A stretch of DNA of 64,000 nucleotides from Pleomorphomonas diazotrophica. GTDB taxonomy: Bacteria > Pseudomonadota > Alphaproteobacteria > Rhizobiales > Pleomorphomonadaceae. The translations under genes were made by a program, and so were the position numbers. The notes below the pieces were generated by a model. That model was not told the origin of the DNA. It did not search any database and saw nothing but the letters and a program-made list of their open reading frames with translations. Where the stretch lies: positions 62,001-126,000 of the forward strand of contig NZ_PJNW01000011.1 of the NCBI RefSeq assembly GCF_002844595.1. The letters are read 5' to 3'. Numbering within the stretch: the first letter of the stretch is position 1; each line of letters begins with the position of its first letter. Of the stretch, positions 51,584 to 61,918 are shown piece by piece.

Positions 51584-52813
51584 ATGACCGGCCCCGGTTC
51601 CACCTCTCCGCTCTATGCGACGTTCTCGCGCGCGGACGTGGCATTTGAACGAGGCGAGGGGGCCTGGCTCATCGACAGCCGAGGAGAGCGCTGGCTCGAT
51701 TTCGGATCCGGCATCGCCGTCAACGCCCTCGGGCACGCCCATCCGCATCTCGTCGCGACGCTGAAGGCGCAGGCTGAGAAGGTCTGGCACGTTTCCAATG
51801 CCTTCCGCATCCCCGACCAGGAGCGTCTGGCCGAGCGCCTTGTCGCCAACAGCTTTGCCGACCGTTGCTTCTTCACCAACTCAGGTGCCGAAGCGCTGGA
51901 GTGTGCCTTCAAGACGGTGCGCCGCTATCATTGGGCCAACGGCCATCCCGAGCGTTTCCGCATCATCACCATGGAAGGCGCCTTCCATGGCCGGACGCTC
52001 GCGACCATCGCCGCCGGCGGGCAGGAAAAGTATCTCGAAGGCTTCGGACCGAAGGTCGACGGCTTCGATCAGGTGCCGTTCAACGACATGGCGGCGGTCA
52101 AGGCGGCGGTGACCGCTGAGACGGCCGGCATCCTGGTCGAGCCGATCCAGGGCGAAGGCGGCGTGCGGGTCATCCCGCCCGAGAGCCTCAGGGCGCTCCG
52201 CCAGATCTGCGACGAGCACGGCTTGCTGCTGATCTTCGATGAGGTGCAGTGCGGCTACGGGCGCACCGGTCGCTTCTTCGCCTATGAATGGTCGGGCGTG
52301 ACACCGGATGTCATGGCGGTGGCCAAGGGCATCGGCGGCGGTTTCCCGCTGGGCGCCTGTCTTGCCACCGAAGCGGCGGCGGCGGCCATGAAGGCCGGCG
52401 TGCACGGCACGACCTACGGCGGCAACCCGCTTGCCATGGCTGTCGGCAATGCCGTTCTCGACGTCGTGCTGGCAGATGGTTTCCTCGAGCGGGTGCGGGC
52501 CGCCAGCCTGCGCTTCAAGCAGTCGCTGGCCGGCATCGTCGACCGCCATCCGGATCTCTTCGAGGAGGTGCGCGGCGAGGGCCTGCTGATCGGCCTCAAG
52601 TGCAAGCGACCGGTTGCCGAGATGAACGCCGCCTTCCGCGGCCAGCATCTCTTGACCATCGCGGCCGGTGACGGCGTCGTTCGCCTGCTGCCGCCGCTGA
52701 TCGTCACTGACGAGGAGATCCTCGAGGCGGTGAAGCGCATCGACGATGCCGCCGTCGCCCTTTCCGCATCTTCTTCCGCCGCCCTCAAGGCGGCCGCCGC
52801 CAGGTCGGCCTGA
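51584..52813 (+). CDS. argD: Acetylornithine aminotransferase ArgD
   Basis: PLP enzyme that makes N-acetylornithine in arginine biosynthesis and may also serve in lysine synthesis. The 409-residue class III aminotransferase has [59 protein letters not shown] and the PLP lysine in [19 protein letters not shown] precedes the ATG at 51584; an earlier in-frame ATG lies across the leader hairpin and is rejected. It starts the argD-argF-hslO operon. Confidence 0.95.
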   Translation: MTGPGSTSPLYATFSRADVAFERGEGAWLIDSRGERWLDFGSGIAVNALGHAHPHLVATLKAQAEKVWHVSNAFRIPDQERLAERLVANSFADRCFFTNSGAEALECAFKTVRRYHWANGHPERFRIITMEGAFHGRTLATIAAGGQEKYLEGFGPKVDGFDQVPFNDMAAVKAAVTAETAGILVEPIQGEGGVRVIPPESLRALRQICDEHGLLLIFDEVQCGYGRTGRFFAYEWSGVTPDVMAVAKGIGGGFPLGACLATEAAAAAMKAGVHGTTYGGNPLAMAVGNAVLDVVLADGFLERVRAASLRFKQSLAGIVDRHPDLFEEVRGEGLLIGLKCKRPVAEMNAAFRGQHLLTIAAGDGVVRLLPPLIVTDEEILEAVKRIDDAAVALSASSSAALKAAAARSA

Positions 52814-52827
52814 ACGAGACGACTGAT

Positions 52828-53763
52828 ATGACCGACAAGAACCCCAAGCATTTTCTCGATCTCACCGAGCTCTCGAGCGAGGAGCTCCGCGCCATTCTGA
52901 CGCGCGCCAAGGATCTCAAGTCGAAGGTGGATGGCTGTCGCCCCGGCGTCGGCCCGCTCAGCGGCAAGGTGCTGGCGATGATCTTCGAGCGGCCGTCGAC
53001 CCGCACCCGCGTCTCCTTCGACGTCGGCATGCGTCAGCTCGGCGGCGAGACCGTCATGCTGACGGGCGCCGAGATGCAGATCGGTCGCGGCGAGACCATC
53101 GCCGATACCGCCCGAGTCATGTCGCGCTATGTCGATGCCATGATGATCCGTATTCTGGATGTGAACGCCCTGCACGAACTGGCCGAATACGCCACCGTGC
53201 CGGTGATCAACGGCCTCACCAAGGTCAGTCACCCGACGCAGGTGATGGCCGACATCATGACCTATGAGGAGCATCGCGGCTCGGTCGCCGGAAAGACCTT
53301 CGCCTGGACGGGAGACGGCAACAACGTGCTGAACTCGCTGGTGCAGGCCGCCGCCCGCTTCGGCTACACCATGCGCATCGCGACGCCCAAGGAGCTGGCC
53401 CCGGCGCAGGCGCCGATCGACTGGGCGCGCGCCAACGGCGGCCGCATCGAGGTGACCAACGATCCTTTCGAGGCGGTCGATGGCGCCGATGCCGTGTTCA
53501 CCGACACCTGGGTCTCCATGGGCGACGAGGAAGGCGAGCGCCGCCGCCACAATCTCCTCACGCCCTATCAGGTCAATGACCGTCTGATGGCCGCCGCCGA
53601 CAAGGATGCGGTGTTCATGCATTGCCTGCCGGCCCACCGTGGCGATGAGGTGACCTCGTCGGTGATGGATGGACCGCGGTCGATCGTCTTCGACGAGGCG
53701 GAAAACCGCCTGCATGCCCACAAGGGCATTCTGGCCTGGTGCTTTGGAGCGATGGAGGACTGA
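52828..53763 (+). CDS. argF: Ornithine carbamoyltransferase ArgF
   Basis: Forms citrulline from ornithine and carbamoyl phosphate. The 311-residue protein carries the carbamoyl phosphate motif [10 protein letters not shown], the SHPTQVMAD motif, and the ornithine-side [11 protein letters not shown] with the catalytic Cys, all at the usual positions. It begins 14 bp after argD and its stop overlaps the hslO start (TGATG). Confidence 0.97.
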   Translation: MTDKNPKHFLDLTELSSEELRAILTRAKDLKSKVDGCRPGVGPLSGKVLAMIFERPSTRTRVSFDVGMRQLGGETVMLTGAEMQIGRGETIADTARVMSRYVDAMMIRILDVNALHELAEYATVPVINGLTKVSHPTQVMADIMTYEEHRGSVAGKTFAWTGDGNNVLNSLVQAAARFGYTMRIATPKELAPAQAPIDWARANGGRIEVTNDPFEAVDGADAVFTDTWVSMGDEEGERRRHNLLTPYQVNDRLMAAADKDAVFMHCLPAHRGDEVTSSVMDGPRSIVFDEAENRLHAHKGILAWCFGAMED

Positions 53764-54755
53764 TGAGCAGCGTCGATCGCCCCCTTGCCGTCGCCGGCGG
53801 CGACGATGCCGTATTGCCCTTCGCGGTCGATGCGCTCGACCTGCGCGGCCGCGTCGTGCGGCTGGGGCCGGCGATCGACGCCCTGCTTGGCCGACATGAC
53901 TATCCGCCCGCCGTCTCGCGCCTGCTGGCCGAGGCGGTGGCGCTGACCGCCCTGATCGGCACCTCGATGAAGTTCCAGGGCCGCTTCATCTTGCAAACGC
54001 AGTCGGACGGACCGGTCGGCATGCTGGTGGTCGACTTCGAGGCGCCTGATGCCCTGCGCGCCTGTGCCCGCTTCGATGCCGACGCCGTGGCGGCGGCCGT
54101 CGCTGCCGGGCAGGACAGGCCCGAGGATCTCCTGGGCCGAGGCCATCTGGCCATGACCGTCGACCAGGGCGCCCACATGAGCCGCTACCAGGGCATCGTC
54201 GAACTCGACGGGCGATCGCTGGAAGAGGCGGCGCACGGCTACTTCCTGCAATCCGAACAGATCCCGACGCGTGTCCGCCTTGCCGTGGCCGAGGTGCTGA
54301 CGCGCGATCCCGGCCACGAGCCGCGCCGCGCCTGGCGGGCGGGCGGCCTGTTCCTGCAGTTCCTGCCCGAATCATCGGAACGCTCGGGGCATCGCGACCT
54401 GCATCCGGGCGATGCGCCGGAAGGCGTGTCGGCGACCATCGAAGAAGATGACGCCTGGGTCGAGGCGCAGAGTCTCGCTGGTACGGTGGAGGACGTCGAG
54501 CTGACCGACCCCACCATCAGCGCCGAGACGCTGCTCTACAGGCTGTTCCACGAGCGGGGCGCCCGCGTATTCGAGCCGCAACCGCTCATCGAGCGCTGCC
54601 GCTGCTCGCGCGACAGCGTCAAGGCGATGATCGCCTCCTTCTCGCCGGCCGAACGCGTGGACATGGTGGAGAACGGCCGCATCGGCGTCACCTGCGAGTT
54701 CTGCTCGACGCACTACGACTTCGATCCCAAGGAGTTCGAGACGGACGAGGCTTAG
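53763..54755 (+). CDS. hslO: Redox-regulated holdase chaperone Hsp33 (HslO)
   Basis: Cytosolic chaperone activated by oxidation of a zinc-bound Cys4 centre. The 330-residue protein has the N-terminal core (ALIGTSMKFQGRFILQTQSD), the substrate-binding linker and the C-terminal zinc centre CRCSRD ... CEFCSTHYDF, i.e. C-x-C and C-x2-C. The ATG at 53763 overlaps the argF stop, so it is translationally coupled to argF, a frequent rhizobial arrangement. It converges with the lapA-like gene, 3 bp apart. Confidence 0.96.
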   Translation: MSSVDRPLAVAGGDDAVLPFAVDALDLRGRVVRLGPAIDALLGRHDYPPAVSRLLAEAVALTALIGTSMKFQGRFILQTQSDGPVGMLVVDFEAPDALRACARFDADAVAAAVAAGQDRPEDLLGRGHLAMTVDQGAHMSRYQGIVELDGRSLEEAAHGYFLQSEQIPTRVRLAVAEVLTRDPGHEPRRAWRAGGLFLQFLPESSERSGHRDLHPGDAPEGVSATIEEDDAWVEAQSLAGTVEDVELTDPTISAETLLYRLFHERGARVFEPQPLIERCRCSRDSVKAMIASFSPAERVDMVENGRIGVTCEFCSTHYDFDPKEFETDEA

Positions 54756-54758
54756 ACC

Positions 54759-55094
54759 TCAGGCTCCGGGGCCGCGCAATGCCAGCGTCTCCGGTCCTTC
54801 CGGCGGATGCTGCCGCTCCATTTCCGCCTTGAGGCGGGCGGCTTCGCGGCGGCTCTGCCGGGCCGCGCGGCGGACATGCCCCTGGCCGAACCAGGAGCCG
54901 ATGCCGCCTACCAGCACCCCGAGCGCCAGCGTGGCGAAGAACACCACGTAAAGAGGCACCGTCAGCGCCAGGAAGGGCGCCGACGGGTTGAAGGGGTCAA
55001 GGATCAGTGTCACCGGCTGATTGTTGACGACGGCGAGCGCGACCAGGACGATGGCCAGCGGGCCGAGGACGACGATCCGGAGAAATGTCTTCAC
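54759..55094 (-). CDS. LapA-domain (DUF1049) membrane protein
   Basis: A 111-residue protein with two transmembrane helices (IVVLGPLAIVLVALAVVNNQ and LALTVPLYVVFFATLALGVL), then a basic, charged helix (HVRRAARQSRREAARLKAEM). This is the LapA-domain pattern; in E. coli LapA/YciS acts with LapB in controlling LPS synthesis. LapB is not nearby, so the role is by analogy. It follows ihfB on the minus strand, as in other rhizobia. Confidence 0.83.
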   Translation of the reverse strand: MKTFLRIVVLGPLAIVLVALAVVNNQPVTLILDPFNPSAPFLALTVPLYVVFFATLALGVLVGGIGSWFGQGHVRRAARQSRREAARLKAEMERQHPPEGPETLALRGPGA

Positions 55095-55123
55095 GGGGGC
55101 GTCACTCCTGCGCCGACCGAGCG

Positions 55124-55414
55124 TCAGCTCACCTTGCCGTCGTTGAGGCGCTCGCGCATTTCCTTACCGGTCTTGAAGAAGGGTACGAACTTCTCCGACA
55201 CCGGCACCTTCTCGCCGGTGCGCGGATTGCGCCCGGTGCGGGCCGGCCGGCTCTTCACCGAGAAGGCGCCGAAGCCCCTGAGCTCCACGCGGTCGCCGCT
55301 CTTCATGGCGTCGACGACGGTGCCGAGGATGGTGTTGACGATGTTCTCGATGTCGCGCTGATAGAGGTGCGGATTCTGCGCCGCGATACGCGCAACCAGT
55401 TCAGACTTGATCAT
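55124..55414 (-). CDS. ihfB: Integration host factor beta subunit
   Basis: A 96-residue HU/IHF-fold protein that bends DNA as a heterodimer with IhfA. The opening [20 protein letters not shown] is IhfB-specific, [20 protein letters not shown] and TGRNPRTGE form the flanking strands and the intercalating Pro arm, and [12 protein letters not shown] ends the protein. The ATG at 55414 gives the family length. It follows sppA by 40 bp on the same strand. Confidence 0.95.
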   Translation of the reverse strand: MIKSELVARIAAQNPHLYQRDIENIVNTILGTVVDAMKSGDRVELRGFGAFSVKSRPARTGRNPRTGEKVPVSEKFVPFFKTGKEMRERLNDGKVS

Positions 55415-55454
55415 GGGCGAAAAGCTCCCTGCCGGCTGAGCGAATGAGAAAAAA

Positions 55455-56411
55455 TCATTGAAGGTTCGAGCTTTGAGGGTGCCAAACCGATACGAGCCCG
55501 TCAAGCCGACCTTCGCTGTTCCATGCCGAAAGATCGATGCCGATCAGGCGGCCGACCGCCGCCATGGCCCGGTCGGCAAGGCCCAGGCCGGCATAGGGTT
55601 GCTCGGGCGACCAGTCGACCACCTTGAGGTCCTTCTCGATGCCCTTGGTGCCCTCGAGCCAGGCGATGGCCGCATCCTCGCCGCCGATCTCATCGACAAG
55701 CTTGAGATCGAGCGCTTGCCGCCCGGAGTAGATGGACCCGTCGGCGGCCCTCAGTACGTCGGCCCTCTGAAGGCCGCGCCGTTCAGCCACGATATCGACG
55801 AACCAGGCATAGGTGTCGTCGACCAGCCGCTGGATCATGGCGGCGGCGCCCGGCTGTTCCGGATAGGTGAAGGGCGACGGCTCGGCCTTGAGCGGCGCCG
55901 ACTTGATCGTCTTCACGTCGACGCCGATCTTCTGCATCAGCGCGCCGACATTGCCATATTGGAACAGCACGCCGATGGAGCCGGTGATGGAGGTGCGCTC
56001 GGCGAAGATGCGGTCAGCGGCGATCGCCGTCATGTAGCCGGCCGAGGTGGCGAGCGTGCCCATGGTCGCGGCCACCGGCTTCTTCTCGGCGATGCGGCGC
56101 AGGCCGTCGTAGAGTTCCTCGCCGCCGACCGTGGTGCCGCCGGGGCTATCGATGGATACGATCACTGCCTTGACGGCATCGGAGGAGGCGAGATCCTTCA
56201 GCATTTTGCGCTGCGCCGCGTCGGCCAGGATCATGCCGGACACGGTGACGCGGGCGATATGAGGGCCACCCTTGCCGGACATGCCGCCGCCGGCAAAAAG
56301 CCCGAGAGCCACCGCGAGGCCTATGGCAAGCAGCAGGGTGATACCACGCCAGACATACAGCCGGCGCCGCAGCCGGCGCCGCTCAACGATCGCATCCGCA
56401 TCAAGGGTCAT
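55455..56411 (-). CDS. sppA: Signal peptide peptidase SppA, short form
   Basis: Membrane-anchored serine protease that degrades cleaved signal peptides. The 318-residue short form has one N-terminal transmembrane helix ([20 protein letters not shown]) and one protease domain with [11 protein letters not shown], the nucleophile Ser in [11 protein letters not shown], and [17 protein letters not shown]. The catalytic Lys is expected in the following [15 protein letters not shown] segment, which is present. The ATG at 56411 gives the family N-terminus; a long upstream extension of the frame is rejected because it would cross the sRNA and terminator region. Confidence 0.93.
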   Translation of the reverse strand: MTLDADAIVERRRLRRRLYVWRGITLLLAIGLAVALGLFAGGGMSGKGGPHIARVTVSGMILADAAQRKMLKDLASSDAVKAVIVSIDSPGGTTVGGEELYDGLRRIAEKKPVAATMGTLATSAGYMTAIAADRIFAERTSITGSIGVLFQYGNVGALMQKIGVDVKTIKSAPLKAEPSPFTYPEQPGAAAMIQRLVDDTYAWFVDIVAERRGLQRADVLRAADGSIYSGRQALDLKLVDEIGGEDAAIAWLEGTKGIEKDLKVVDWSPEQPYAGLGLADRAMAAVGRLIGIDLSAWNSEGRLDGLVSVWHPQSSNLQ

Positions 56412-56560
56412 CAGGCGCCTCTCCGCTTGCCGGTTCCTATTTCCCTTGAGGTAGCAGCCTGATGGCCGACGGGCAAGGCAAACCGGCATCCGGCGCAAAG
56501 CCGCGAAACGCCACCTCCGGAAGTGAAGGCGAAGTCTAGGCAATGACTGAAACAAATCGG

Positions 56561-56593
56561 AAAAGAAAAAGGGCGTCGTGTTCAGCGACGCCC
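56561..56593 (-). terminator. Terminator of the candidate sRNA
   Basis: On the minus strand GGGCGTCG (56593-56586) pairs with CGACGCCC (56578-56571) over 8 bp, followed by TTTTTCTTTT. It lies 150 bp upstream of sppA and far beyond the rpsA terminator. Confidence 0.8.
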
Positions 56594-56689
56594 CTGTTTC
56601 TGACCTTGCGATGCCAAGCATCGTTTGAGGTCGGCAAGCCTCGAAGGTTGAGGCCCGTCTTGACGTCCGGACTCTTTTCGAGTGGACAG
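56564..56689 (-). ncRNA. Candidate small RNA between rpsA and sppA
   Basis: A ~125-nt minus-strand transcription unit with its own promoter (56695-56723) and intrinsic terminator (56561-56593). Three further hairpins fit in the body: GTCC-ACTC/GAGT-GGAC (56687-56665), GCCTC/GAGGC (56654-56638), and GACCT...AGGTC enclosing CGATGC/GCATCG (56632-56602). There is no open reading frame with a ribosome-binding site. It is separated from rpsA by a distinct terminator, so it is not merely the rpsA 3' UTR. I do not recognise it as a named family. Confidence 0.7.
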
Positions 56690-56694
56690 TTACT

Positions 56695-56723
56695 AATATT
56701 GCCCCGATGCTTGCATTCGTCAA
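56695..56723 (-). promoter_or_regulatory. Promoter of the candidate sRNA
   Basis: On the minus strand TTGACG (56723-56718, preceded by C as in the alphaproteobacterial CTTGAC consensus), a 17-bp spacer and AATATT (56700-56695). Predicted start at about 56688. Confidence 0.7.
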
Positions 56724-56756
56724 GGATACCTTGGGAGCAATGGTAATAATTCGTAT

Positions 56757-56788
56757 CAAGAAAAAAGGCCCGCGCGGGGCGGGCCTTT
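56757..56788 (-). terminator. rpsA terminator
   Basis: A 10-bp stem (AAAGGCCCGC at 56779-56788 reading minus, with its complement at 56764-56773) followed on the minus strand by a run of T residues (56757-56766). It lies 35 bp after the rpsA stop. Confidence 0.85.
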
Positions 56789-56822
56789 CTCATTGTCCGA
56801 AAGCGGCGGCTTGCGCCAGCTC

Positions 56823-58517
56823 TCACTCGCCGTCCTGACGGGCCTTGAGGGCGGCGCCGAGGATGTCGCCGAGCGAGGCGCCCGAGTCGGAAGAGCCGAA
56901 CTGAGCGACGGCTTCCTTCTCTTCTGCGATCTCCAGGGCCTTGATCGACAGGCCGACCTTGCGGGTCTTCTTGTCGAACTGGGTGACGCGGGCATCGAAC
57001 TTCTCGCCGACGGCGAAGCGCTCGGCGCGCTGGTCGTTGCGGTCGCGGGCGAGGTCGCCACGGCGGATGAAGGCGGTGATGTCGGTATCGACGATCCGCA
57101 CCTCAAGACCGGCTTCCTTGACCTCGACCACCTCGCAGGTGACCACGGAGTTGCGGCGGATCTCGCCGGCCGACTCCATCGGATCGCCGCCGAGCTGCTT
57201 CATGCCGAGGCTGATGCGCTCCTTCTCGACGTCGACGTCGAGGACGACCGCCTTGACGACGTCACCCTTGCCGAACTCCTCGATGACCTGCTCGCCCGGA
57301 CGGTTCCAGTCGAGGTCGGAGAGGTGGACCATGCCGTCCACATCGCCGTCGAGGCCGATGAACAGACCGAACTCGGTCTTGTTCTTGACTTCGCCTTCGA
57401 CCACCGAACCGACGGGATACTTCTCGACGAAGGCTTCCCAGGGGTTCTGCAGCGTCTGCTTGAGGCCGAGGGAGATGCGGCGCTTGACCGAATCCACCTC
57501 GAGAACCATGACTTCCACTTCCTGGCTGGTCGAGACGATCTTGCCGGGATGGACGTTCTTCTTGGTCCAGCTCATTTCGGAGACGTGGATCAGGCCTTCG
57601 ATGCCCGGCTCCAGCTCCACGAAGGCGCCGTAGTCGGTGATGTTGGTGACGCGACCCGAGAACTTGGCGCCGACCGGGTACTTGGCCTCGATGGCATCCC
57701 ACGGGTCGTTCTCGAGCTGCTTCATGCCGAGGCTGATGCGGTGCGTCTCCTGATTGACGCGAACGATCTGCACCTTGACCTGCTGGCCGATCGACAGCAC
57801 CTCCGACGGGTGGTTGATACGGCGCCAGGCGATGTCGGTGACGTGCAGCAGGCCGTCGATGCCGCCGAGGTCAACGAACGCACCGTAGTCGGTGATGTTC
57901 TTGACGACGCCGTCGACGATCTGGCCTTCCTCGAGGCTCGACACCAGCTCGGAGCGCTGCTCGGCACGGGTCTCTTCGAGGACGACGCGGCGCGACACGA
58001 CGATGTTGCCGCGACGCTTGTCCATCTTGAGGATCTGGAAGGGCTGCGGCGTATGCATCAGCGGGGCGACGTCGCGCACCGGGCGGATGTCGACCTGCGA
58101 ACGCGGCAGGAAGGCCATGGCGCCGTCGAGGTCGACGGTGAAGCCGCCCTTGACCTGGTTGGAGATCTGGCCGACCACCTTCTCGTTCTTCTCGAAGGCG
58201 ACCTCGAGACGGACCCAGCTCTCTTCGCGGCGAGCCTTGTCGCGCGACAGAACCGCTTCACCGAGCGCGTTCTCGACGCGCTCAAGGTAGACTTCCACCG
58301 TGTCGCCGACATTCAGCTCGCCGTCGCGAGCCCGGGCGCCGAACTCCTTGAGCGGCACGCGCCCCTCGACCTTCAGGCCGACGTCGATGACGGCGAGGTC
58401 CTTCTCGATGGCGACGATGGTGCCCTTGACGACGGTGCCTTCAGCCACGTCCGAAGCGGTGAGGCTCTCGGCGAGCAGGGCGGCGAAGTCCTCGCGGGTG
58501 GGATTGAGTTGAGACAT
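56823..58517 (-). CDS. rpsA: 30S ribosomal protein S1
   Basis: Delivers mRNA to the 30S subunit and unwinds structured leaders. The 564-residue protein has six S1 (OB-fold) domains, clearest in the repeated NITDYGAFVDLGGIDGLLHV, NITDYGAFVELEPGIEGLIH and NKTEFGLFIGLDGDVDGMVH; domains 1 and 2 are the diverged ribosome-binding pair and domain 6 is diverged. The order aroA-cmk-rpsA on the minus strand is classical. A clear intrinsic terminator follows. Confidence 0.97.
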   Translation of the reverse strand: MSQLNPTREDFAALLAESLTASDVAEGTVVKGTIVAIEKDLAVIDVGLKVEGRVPLKEFGARARDGELNVGDTVEVYLERVENALGEAVLSRDKARREESWVRLEVAFEKNEKVVGQISNQVKGGFTVDLDGAMAFLPRSQVDIRPVRDVAPLMHTPQPFQILKMDKRRGNIVVSRRVVLEETRAEQRSELVSSLEEGQIVDGVVKNITDYGAFVDLGGIDGLLHVTDIAWRRINHPSEVLSIGQQVKVQIVRVNQETHRISLGMKQLENDPWDAIEAKYPVGAKFSGRVTNITDYGAFVELEPGIEGLIHVSEMSWTKKNVHPGKIVSTSQEVEVMVLEVDSVKRRISLGLKQTLQNPWEAFVEKYPVGSVVEGEVKNKTEFGLFIGLDGDVDGMVHLSDLDWNRPGEQVIEEFGKGDVVKAVVLDVDVEKERISLGMKQLGGDPMESAGEIRRNSVVTCEVVEVKEAGLEVRIVDTDITAFIRRGDLARDRNDQRAERFAVGEKFDARVTQFDKKTRKVGLSIKALEIAEEKEAVAQFGSSDSGASLGDILGAALKARQDGE

Positions 58518-58771
58518 TGAAACTCCTGGGGTGCCGGGCTCGCCCGGCGGCGTCGGCGGGTAAGAGTTGCCCCGTCCCTCCGATCCGGTGAACCACCTGA
58601 CCCCGCCAGAAGCAGGGTGCCGACGCGACTTCGACCGAACGGACGAGGATAAACGACTTCACGGGCGGGGCCTGGGGCACCTCCCGAAAGTCGGGCTTCT
58701 ATAGCGGAGGTTGCCGGCGGCTTCAAGGCATAAAAAGGCGGAATTTCGCGCCTTTTGCCTGGCTGCTGCGC

Positions 58772-60839
<2,068 letters not shown>

Positions 60840-61056
60840 TCACGGACCTGTCTACACGCCTCGGGCGCGGGCGATCCGCCACGAAAAGCCGGCACCCTCG
60901 TCAAGCGACAGCCGGAACGACATTCTTCGTCGCGACAGGTTGTCACGAACGCAGGGCCGCTCTAGCACAGCCGAAGAGCCGCGTCACTCGTCCGGCATCA
61001 CCGGCGGCAACGGAGCGCTAGGTCTCATTTGCGCGGCCATCGCCACCAATTCACCT

Positions 61057-61084
61057 TTGACACAGCCCCCGGTTTGCCTATATG
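61057..61084 (+). promoter_or_regulatory. Promoter of the TIGR02300 gene
   Basis: TTGACA (61057-61062), a 16-bp spacer and TATATG (61079-61084) form one of the best sigma-70-type promoters in the window. Predicted start ~61091, giving a ~31-nt leader before the GTG at 61122. The remainder of the 60783-61121 gap must also hold the divergent aroA promoter, which I could not define. Confidence 0.75.
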
Positions 61085-61121
61085 TGCCTGCCCGATTTCC
61101 CTGATAAACGCGAGGCCGACC

Positions 61122-61502
61122 GTGGCGAAACCTGAACTTGGGCTGAAGCGTCTTTGCCCTAGCTGTGGCGCGAAATATTACGATCTCAACCGTTCTCCGA
61201 TTCTCTGCCCGAAATGCGGCACCCAGTTCGACGCCGGACTGGCGGCGCGGGCGCGGCCGGCGACCGCCATCGACGATGAAGAGGACAACGAGGAGGAGAT
61301 CGCCGAGGTCGGCGCGCTCACCCCCGAGTTCGTGAGCCTCGAGGATGCCGAGGACGCCGACGGCGACGATGTGCCCGATATCGAGGATTCCGACATCGAG
61401 GACGAGACGCCGGAAGACGACGTTTTCCTCGAAGAAGAGGACGAAGACGGCGGCGACATGTCCGACCTGATCGGCGATGTCGGCGACGAGGAAGAGCACT
61501 GA
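61122..61502 (+). CDS. TIGR02300 (FYDLN acid) family protein
   Basis: A 126-residue protein with an N-terminal zinc-ribbon-like segment CPSCGAKYYDLNRSPILCPK containing two C-x2-C pairs, followed by a very acidic tail rich in Glu and Asp (ending VGDEEEH). This is the alphaproteobacterial TIGR02300/FYDLN family, of unknown function. The start is a GTG at 61122 with GAGG 8 nt upstream. It has its own promoter and terminator, so it is monocistronic and probably well expressed. Confidence 0.9.
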   Translation: MAKPELGLKRLCPSCGAKYYDLNRSPILCPKCGTQFDAGLAARARPATAIDDEEDNEEEIAEVGALTPEFVSLEDAEDADGDDVPDIEDSDIEDETPEDDVFLEEEDEDGGDMSDLIGDVGDEEEH

Positions 61503-61528
61503 GCTTCCCTGCCCGTTCCGCGACACCC

Positions 61529-61566
61529 AAGGCCGGCTGGCGCTCCCAGCCGGCCTTTCCTTTTTT
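61529..61566 (+). terminator. Terminator of the TIGR02300 gene
   Basis: A perfect 12-bp stem (AAGGCCGGCTGG at 61529-61540 with CCAGCCGGCCTT at 61546-61557), five-base loop, then TCC and six T residues. It starts 27 bp after the stop codon. Confidence 0.88.
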
Positions 61567-61657
61567 GGCCGAGAGCGGACAAGCCCTTCAAAAACCTCTG
61601 AAATCCGCCATTTCTCCAAAAAGATGACGGAAAAATCGCCGGAGCCTGAAAAACCTC

Positions 61658-61686
61658 TTGATCGGCGAGGGAATGCTGAGTATATC
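61658..61686 (+). promoter_or_regulatory. Candidate promoter of tRNA-Ala
   Basis: TTGATC (61658-61663), a 17-bp spacer and TATATC (61681-61686). The predicted start near 61693 leaves an ~80-nt leader to be removed by RNase P before the tRNA at 61773. Confidence 0.6.
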
Positions 61687-61772
61687 CCGCCTCGTCGAGC
61701 CGGAACCCACACCGGCAGCGCCCGAAAGCGAAAGCAGGACGGCCTCTTCCGAAACCGGAAACGACGCCTGAT

Positions 61773-61848
61773 GGGGCTATAGCTCAGCTGGGAGAGCGCC
61801 TGCATGGCATGCAGGAGGTCAGCGGTTCGATCCCGCTTAGCTCCACCA
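61773..61848 (+). tRNA. tRNA-Ala, anticodon GGC
   Basis: Acceptor GGGGCTA pairs with TAGCTCC (one G-T pair). The D-arm contains AGCTCAGCTGGGAGAGC, the anticodon stem CCTGC/GCAGG encloses loop ATGGCAT giving GGC, and the T-arm has GGTTCGATCC. CCA is encoded. 76 nt in all. A 7-bp hairpin GCAACGC/GCGTTGC at 61882-61898 lies between it and the convergent transporter gene. Confidence 0.97.
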
Positions 61849-61918
61849 ATCCTTCCTTACAGATTTGAATGCTTGGATTTGGCAACGCTTTGCGTTGCGT
61901 CGGTGCTCGTTCTCGACT

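Noticed and set aside
56793-58520. 575-codon plus-strand frame opposite rpsA
   Set aside because: Leu/Asp/Val-rich repeats mirror the repeated S1 domains on the coding strand; not an independent gene.
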